Positions 59,788 to 64,000 of a DNA stretch of 64,000 bases are shown here, piece after piece. Position numbers and translations under genes: made by a program. Numbering within the stretch: position 1 is the stretch's first letter; every line of letters begins with the position of its first letter. The stretch lies in contig JAUIZM010000012.1 of NCBI GenBank assembly GCA_030848705.1, forward strand, positions 7,256,679 through 7,320,678, read 5' to 3'. Under the pieces are notes generated by a model. The model had not been told where the DNA came from. It ran no database searches and worked only from the letters and a program-made list of their open reading frames with translations. This DNA comes from Heracleum sosnowskyi. Taxonomy: Eukaryota; Streptophyta; Magnoliopsida; Apiales; Apiaceae.

Positions 59788-59807
59788 CTGATCGCTCTGA
59801 TACCAGT
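59788..59807 (-). other. Primer binding site (initiator tRNA-Met type)
   Basis: On the element's strand CTGGTATCAGAGC follows the 5' LTR end CCAACA after one or two bases. It is complementary to the 3' end of plant initiator tRNA-Met, as in most copia elements. Confidence 0.88.
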
Positions 59808-60863
59808 TGTTGGTCCTCGTGTATTGCAGAAGGGGGGGGGGATGAATGCAATACTGATAAAATTCAATCTCAGTTTCAACAACCAAAACTAAGATTTAAT
59901 GTTATCAATAATATGTATGCATTCACAAACAGTATAATTGAGAAGACAGGATTCACAAAATAAATGTTTTATTTATTTTGCAAAGTGTTGCTACAACCTC
60001 AAGAGAGAATTCTTGAGCTTCGGTTTTTCTTCAAGACACTTCCTTGTCTTCGTTACATCACTAGAATGAATTAATAGTCTAAGTATAAAACTAATCCTAT
60101 CACTGTCAACACGGGGCTGTGAAGCTGCTGTCATTATCAAGTGGCAGCTTCTTACAAAGTGTCTACCCATGTGACTTTCCTAAATTGCTAACAATGTCAG
60201 ATATACATTACAAAGAAAGCAACCTAGATTCATTCTATTTCTAGCTAAAACAATTCAGCAAATAGAGACTTGACCTTGCTCTTGAATTGATTCACTTTTG
60301 TTTGCAGTGCTTGAAGCTTCAGTCGTAGTCTTGCAGACTTGGTGCAGCTTAGGGATACTGCAACACGCCTGTTTCTTGAACATTGAAACTGTCACAGGAT
60401 TTGACTGAGAAAGATACCTAGAACAAGGATCTTTCTTGAGACAGTTACTTTTGCCGCAAAGCTTGCTGTCACAGGAATGTGCTTTTGGTGACAGTAGGAG
60501 TTCCCCGCATAGTGTGCTGTCGAGGTTTCCAAACTTGCCGTCGAGGGCTAAAGTTGCTGTCGCGTAGTCTTCCGCCAATGTTGCTGTCAGAGTGAATATG
60601 CTGTCTTGGCTTGCAACATTCTGTCTTCTTGTAATCTTACTGTCAATACTTATGACAGTAACCTTTATTCATGTTGTCATCTAATATGCATTCTTTGAGG
60701 CTTGAACACAGAAAGTGAACTTCTTCCAAATTACACAATTAAAATAACATTGCGTACTGATTATAAGAACATACTTTGGCTGTGATAGTATGTTCTACTT
60801 AATTAAAAATTAAGTATATACAAAGTTAAGTTGTTTCTATGCTATCACCCATAAATCCCAACA
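59808..60863 (-). repeat. 5' LTR of the copia-derived element
   Basis: 1056 bp. On the plus strand it runs TGTTGGTCC...ATCCCAACA; read on the element's strand it starts TGTTGGGATTTATGG. The same GACAG/CTGTC-rich block as in the other LTR lies at 60100-60790, and the 107-codon frame is at 60255-60578. Confidence 0.93.
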
Positions 60864-61490
60864 GTATACTACTTTAAGAATTAAAAAAAATTAAGTTTAA
60901 TAAATATTATAAATCACCCTTATATTTACTCAAAAGTTTAAATAACAATAAATATTGGATAAAAAAAGATGCGGGGTTCATGTAATATGATTTTAACTTA
61001 AAATCAAAAGAAATCGTGTAGCTCAATGGTTATAGAAGTTCAAGGGTTCGATCCATCACAAAAATATCATTTATTCAATTTTTTTCTTTAGATAAGAAAG
61101 TAGTGGCATGCCATGTAATTTCATAATATATAAGGGTAATATGATAATTTCACATGAGTTTTATTTGCTCTTTTTACCCTTGTGTTCTCCTGTTATATAT
61201 AGGTACTTGATTTATTTAAATAGTAGATGAAACAAATATAAAATTTAAGTGAGTTGTAAATTAATAATTAATAAATAATGATTTTATTAATATAGTTATT
61301 AAAATTATTAAAAGAATTAAATATATTTTATTCTATAAATATATAATATATTTGTGGACGATGCAGACAAAAAGAACATAAAAGACGTAGTCGGTGATGC
61401 CTTCAATATGGTCTATAGTATTTGATGTCTAGTGATGAATTTTAATCTAATGTTTATGCAATATATTTCATTTTAATATTTGATAGTAGG
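60864..61490. other. Short AT-rich spacer with tRNA-like trace
   Basis: No ORF of note. At 61016-61056, GTGTAGCTCAATGGTTAT followed by GGGTTCGATCC resembles the A and B boxes of a tRNA promoter but is too short for a tRNA; it may be a SINE head or tRNA relic. Confidence 0.45.
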
Positions 61491-61546
61491 TGGTTTGCAA
61501 AGGGCCAATTCACCTATTAAAAACAAGACCAAGTCTATAAAACAAT

Positions 61547-61690
61547 GCATACAAGGCCACAAGGCATGCAAGGCCCACAATGCATACAAGGCCACAAGGC
61601 ATGCAAGGTCCACAATGCCTGCAAGGCCTACAATGCATACAAGGCCACAAGGTCTGCAAGGTCCACAAAGCCTGCAGTGCCCACCATGCC
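61547..61690 (+). repeat. Tandem 35-bp repeats in the U3 of the gypsy LTR
   Basis: Units start at 61547, 61582 and about 61634, with half units of 18 bp between and after. Each contains GCATACAAGGCCACAAGG and TGCAAGGYCCACAA. Positioned 230-370 bp before the TATA box, as expected for LTR enhancer repeats. Minus- and plus-strand frames across it (Cys/Leu-rich or Lys/Ala-rich) are by-products of the repeat. Confidence 0.88.
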
Positions 61691-61918
61691 CGTGTGGATG
61701 GGACATGACACGTTGCACAACAAACAAGCACGAACAAGACAAAGCTGACACAAGTACAACTGACATCTGCAACAAAGCTGGCACAAGTACATGGTCCAAA
61801 CGTCAGGACAACATGCAGCTGACACAAGGTGGACACTGAAAACCGACCAAGACCCTAGTTTGCAGCTCATGTCCCCCACGTGGACACTCAGTCATGTGCA
61901 CTGCACATGACATGAGCC

Positions 61919-61926
61919 TATATATA
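61919..61926 (+). promoter_or_regulatory. TATA box of the gypsy LTR
   Basis: TATATATA followed by CCCTCT, about 435 bp before the LTR end. Transcription would start near 61950, defining U3/R. It lies downstream of the 35-bp repeats. Confidence 0.6.
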
Positions 61927-62355
61927 CCCTCTACTCACTTCAGTGGAGGAGGTTCACAACATTCATCACACTTTCACTATACTCAAATTCTGATAGGTTT
62001 TGCTCTACCTTCTCTCTACTTTCTCTCTCTAGAAATTAATACCTATCTACATATCTGTATTATGTTTTCCGTCCACCGGATACTTATTCTCACGCCGGAG
62101 GTGCTTACGGGGACATAACCCCCCGCGGGCATTTCCGTTTCAGGGAGCGCGGAGGCAATTCCGGTGGAGCTCTGCAAGGCCAACGTAGCTCAGCAAGTCG
62201 GACAAGCCCATTAAGGTCGACAGAGCCAAACAAGCATTACAAGCCCAATAAGGTCGACAGAGCCAAACGAGCATTACAAGCCCAACAAGCCCAAACAAGC
62301 ACCTGTTCCAGCATAACACTAAGGAAGTAGAGCCCGACGGTAGAACGACTTATCA

Positions 62356-62373
62356 TTTGGCGCTAGAAGGAGG
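62356..62373 (+). other. Primer binding site of the gypsy element
   Basis: TTTGGCGCTAGAAGGAGG directly follows the LTR. The TGGCGC start is typical of gypsy elements; I cannot name the tRNA with confidence. Confidence 0.65.
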
Positions 62374-62403
62374 GGACTTCCCACGTTCTCCAAACCAGCT
62401 AAC

Positions 62404-64000
62404 ATGGCCCCTGTCACACGTCGTTCTAATCAACAACCCCCTGTCACCCAGGAGGTTGGTGGCCCTAGCCACCCCAACTACATCCGAGTCCGTAATACCG
62501 ACACCGACTCAACCCTCAATACTAGTCGCATAGCTTCTAGAGACCTAAGGAATGTGATCAACCAAAATCAAGAGGTTCCGGCTGCCCGAACGGTTCGTGT
62601 CCAACAACCAGAGCAGGTTCAACCTATCATTGCCCCAGCAACCCCGGACGCACCTATGGCCCTGAACCCTCAACACTTGACACAACAACAGGTCCAACAG
62701 ATGAACTCTCAGCAGAAGGATGCGCTCATTGCCTTCCTCCAATCCATGGTGCAACCGGCAGCCCCGGTCATACAACCTCTAGTCGATCCAAACGAAGGTG
62801 ATTCTGAAGAAAACTCAAGGCACTCTCGTGCTCCACCCTTGCCGCAAAGATCAAGGTCAAATGTTCACAGTCGCCTCGGATCCTCGCGTGATCCTGATCA
62901 TGAAAGGCACAATGGGGATCACCACAGAGATATAACTTGGGCTCATTATAGGAGAAACCGCGAGTACGATTTGAGACACCAACTTGACGATCGCCGTCAA
63001 CAAAGACGCGCAGAGTCCGAGCAACCAAGAGACATGCAACAAAGTCCCCCAAGAGGCCCTATCCCACAGAGACGCAATGAACAAAGAACTCCCCCTCGGG
63101 AGCGAATTCACGACACAAGGGATGGGCTCGCAGCTGAGCAACTGGCGGAGCAGAACGCTCGTTTTCAAAAACAACTTGACCAACTCCATAAGAAAGTCGA
63201 TGGGGATCCCGACTTTGAGATAATTGAGTCTCCGTTCACATTAAGGCTGGAAGCACAACCTCGAGACAAGAAAGCAAAGCACCCTCAACTCAGGTTCTAC
63301 AATGGGGACAAGAACCCGGACGATCATACCCAGTTTTTCGATCAACAAATGGCGCTGCATGACTATAATGACCTAACTAAGTGTCGGTTATTCGCTTCCA
63401 CCCTCGAGGGCCATGCTCAAAAATGGTTCTCCCTGTTAACTCCACGGAGCATCGATACATGGATGGAATTCAGAGCTGATTTTCTCCGGAGGTTTCGAGC
63501 AAACCGCCCACACGATATCCACACTGTCTCTCTTGAAGGAATTGTTCAAAAAAAAGGTGAAAGCCTTGACGATTACATTCTTCGTTTCAAAGAAGGAGTA
63601 AATCGTGTCACTTCTGTAGATCAAGGCGAAGCAATCAGCGCCTTTAGACGAGGTCTGGACTCCTACGAATACAAAGACTATGTCCTTGATCTCATTCGCA
63701 AAGACCCTAAAGACTTAGCCAAGGTCTACGCAATGGCTTCCGAGTACATTACCGGAGACAATGCGCTTCGAGCCATGAGGCTTACCCGACAAAGAGAGCA
63801 CTACGAAGCAAAAGTTGAACACCATGCTCCTAAAGAGTTCAGCAACCATCACAAAGATAAGAAGCATAAAATTAATGTCTCCGGCCATCATAACAATACT
63901 ACACGTGATCATGGTCCACACCGTGATGCACAATTCAATCAAAATGTCCGGCCCCAAACCCAGAACGCACCTAGGTTAACTCCGAAACCAAATCAAGAAT
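62404..64000 (+). CDS. gypsy gag polyprotein, partial (open at window end)
   Basis: 532 codons with no stop from ATG at 62404 to the window edge. Residues 1-150 are Gln/Pro/Thr-rich and disordered (MAPVTRRSNQQPPVTQEVGG). Residues about 150-270 are Arg/His/Asp-rich. Residues about 290-420 hold the retrotransposon gag domain: FYNGDKNPDDHTQFF, CRLFASTLEGHAQKWFSLL, SIDTWMEFRADFLRRF, KKGESLDDYILRFKEG and AISAFRRGL. The end is His/Lys/Asn-rich. No zinc knuckle has appeared yet. Codons and GC content are higher than in the surrounding host DNA. Start chosen as the first ATG after the primer site (31 bp on). Confidence 0.9.
   Translation, partial: MAPVTRRSNQQPPVTQEVGGPSHPNYIRVRNTDTDSTLNTSRIASRDLRNVINQNQEVPAARTVRVQQPEQVQPIIAPATPDAPMALNPQHLTQQQVQQMNSQQKDALIAFLQSMVQPAAPVIQPLVDPNEGDSEENSRHSRAPPLPQRSRSNVHSRLGSSRDPDHERHNGDHHRDITWAHYRRNREYDLRHQLDDRRQQRRAESEQPRDMQQSPPRGPIPQRRNEQRTPPRERIHDTRDGLAAEQLAEQNARFQKQLDQLHKKVDGDPDFEIIESPFTLRLEAQPRDKKAKHPQLRFYNGDKNPDDHTQFFDQQMALHDYNDLTKCRLFASTLEGHAQKWFSLLTPRSIDTWMEFRADFLRRFRANRPHDIHTVSLEGIVQKKGESLDDYILRFKEGVNRVTSVDQGEAISAFRRGLDSYEYKDYVLDLIRKDPKDLAKVYAMASEYITGDNALRAMRLTRQREHYEAKVEHHAPKEFSNHHKDKKHKINVSGHHNNTTRDHGPHRDAQFNQNVRPQTQNAPRLTPKPNQE

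Larger units (their letters stand above)
53180..60863 (-). mobile_element. Recent non-autonomous copia-derived retrotransposon with replaced pol
   Basis: Minus-strand element. 5' LTR 59808-60863, primer site at 59788-59807, gag, protease and GAG-pre-integrase region, then a different ORF (56478 down to about 54313), polypurine tract, 3' LTR 53180-54220. The two LTRs are about 98% alike by eye, so the insertion is young. Integrase, reverse transcriptase and RNase H are absent, so it depends on another element. The outer 24 bp of the 3' LTR (TGTTGGTCCTCGTGTATTGC side) are missing and a G19 run stands there, so no target duplication can be seen. Confidence 0.92.
61491..62355 (+). repeat. 5' LTR of the gypsy element
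   Basis: 865 bp with TGATA...TATCA ends. U3 contains an array of 35-bp repeats (61547-61690), a TATA box (61919-61926), and then a C/T-rich leader. Towards the end another small repeat (AAGGTCGACAGAGCCAAACA, two copies from 62212 and 62250) is present. Confidence 0.83.
61491..64000 (+). mobile_element. Ty3/gypsy LTR retrotransposon, 5' part (runs off the window)
   Basis: 5' LTR 61491-62355 (TGATAGTAGG...ACTTATCA), a primer site directly after it, and a gag frame open from 62404 to the end of the window. The gag core resembles the Tat/Retand side of plant gypsy elements. Pol lies beyond position 64000. No lesion is visible in the part shown, so the element may be young. Confidence 0.88.

Noticed and set aside
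61547..61690. Possible CRISPR-like array
   Set aside because: Units are contiguous tandem copies with no unique spacers, in a plant LTR.
61473..61879. Overlapping Cys/Leu-rich and Lys/Ala-rich ORFs on both strands
   Set aside because: They are translations of the 35-bp repeats in the gypsy LTR; no start context or homology supports a protein.

Overview
The window is nuclear DNA of a eudicot plant. It holds intron-rich genes with plant-specific or plant-typical products (plastidic solanesyl diphosphate synthase, tandem CYP72A P450s, an X8/Ole e 10 protein), AT-rich intergenic DNA, and dense plant transposons (copia, gypsy, MULE, hAT, Stowaway, Helitron). The retroelement families resemble those of asterids, perhaps Apiaceae, but that is an impression from protein similarity and not proven here.

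Layout. 1-6.1 kb: a two-exon COA5/PET191-like gene (minus) in otherwise non-coding DNA. 6.1-16.9 kb: one decayed Ty1/copia element with two LTRs. Nested in it are a Pack-MULE carrying pieces of an MSI1-type WD40 gene and a small GRF zinc-finger/membrane protein, a fold-back element, and a hAT element inside the 3' LTR. 17-21.4 kb: MITEs and hAT elements around a small secreted X8 gene. 21.7-24.3 kb: SPS2, complete with six exons. 25-29.4 kb: a Helitron whose empty target site is preserved in the neighbouring tandem copy. 29.5-31.9 kb: IMP1-like mitochondrial inner membrane protease, with part of exon 2 duplicated inside intron 2. 33.5-39.8 kb: two five-exon CYP72A genes (minus) separated by a RING-H2 gene fragment. 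40.8-43.9 kb: a MULE with clear TIRs and a 10-bp target duplication but a broken, internally deleted transposase gene. 44.1-47.9 kb: ETHE1/GLY3 persulfide dioxygenase, nine exons (minus). 48.1-51 kb: hAT elements and MITEs. 53.2-60.9 kb: a recent copia-derived element (minus) with gag and protease/GAG-pre-integrase, in which integrase/RT/RNase H are missing and a different Asp-rich ORF stands in their place. 61.5-64 kb: 5' LTR and gag of a Ty3/gypsy element that runs off the window.

The host genes form no pathway cluster. SPS2 serves plastoquinone synthesis, COA5, IMP1 and ETHE1 serve mitochondria, and the CYP72A pair is a local tandem duplication in specialised or hormone metabolism. The most unusual signals are in the transposons. 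(a) The copia-derived chimera has a 22-bp inverted repeat at the ORF junction and strong enrichment of GACAG/CTGTC in LTRs and ORFs. (b) The Pack-MULE has MSI1 cargo. (c) Several hAT elements have arms built of short repeated words. (d) The Helitron has a local empty site.
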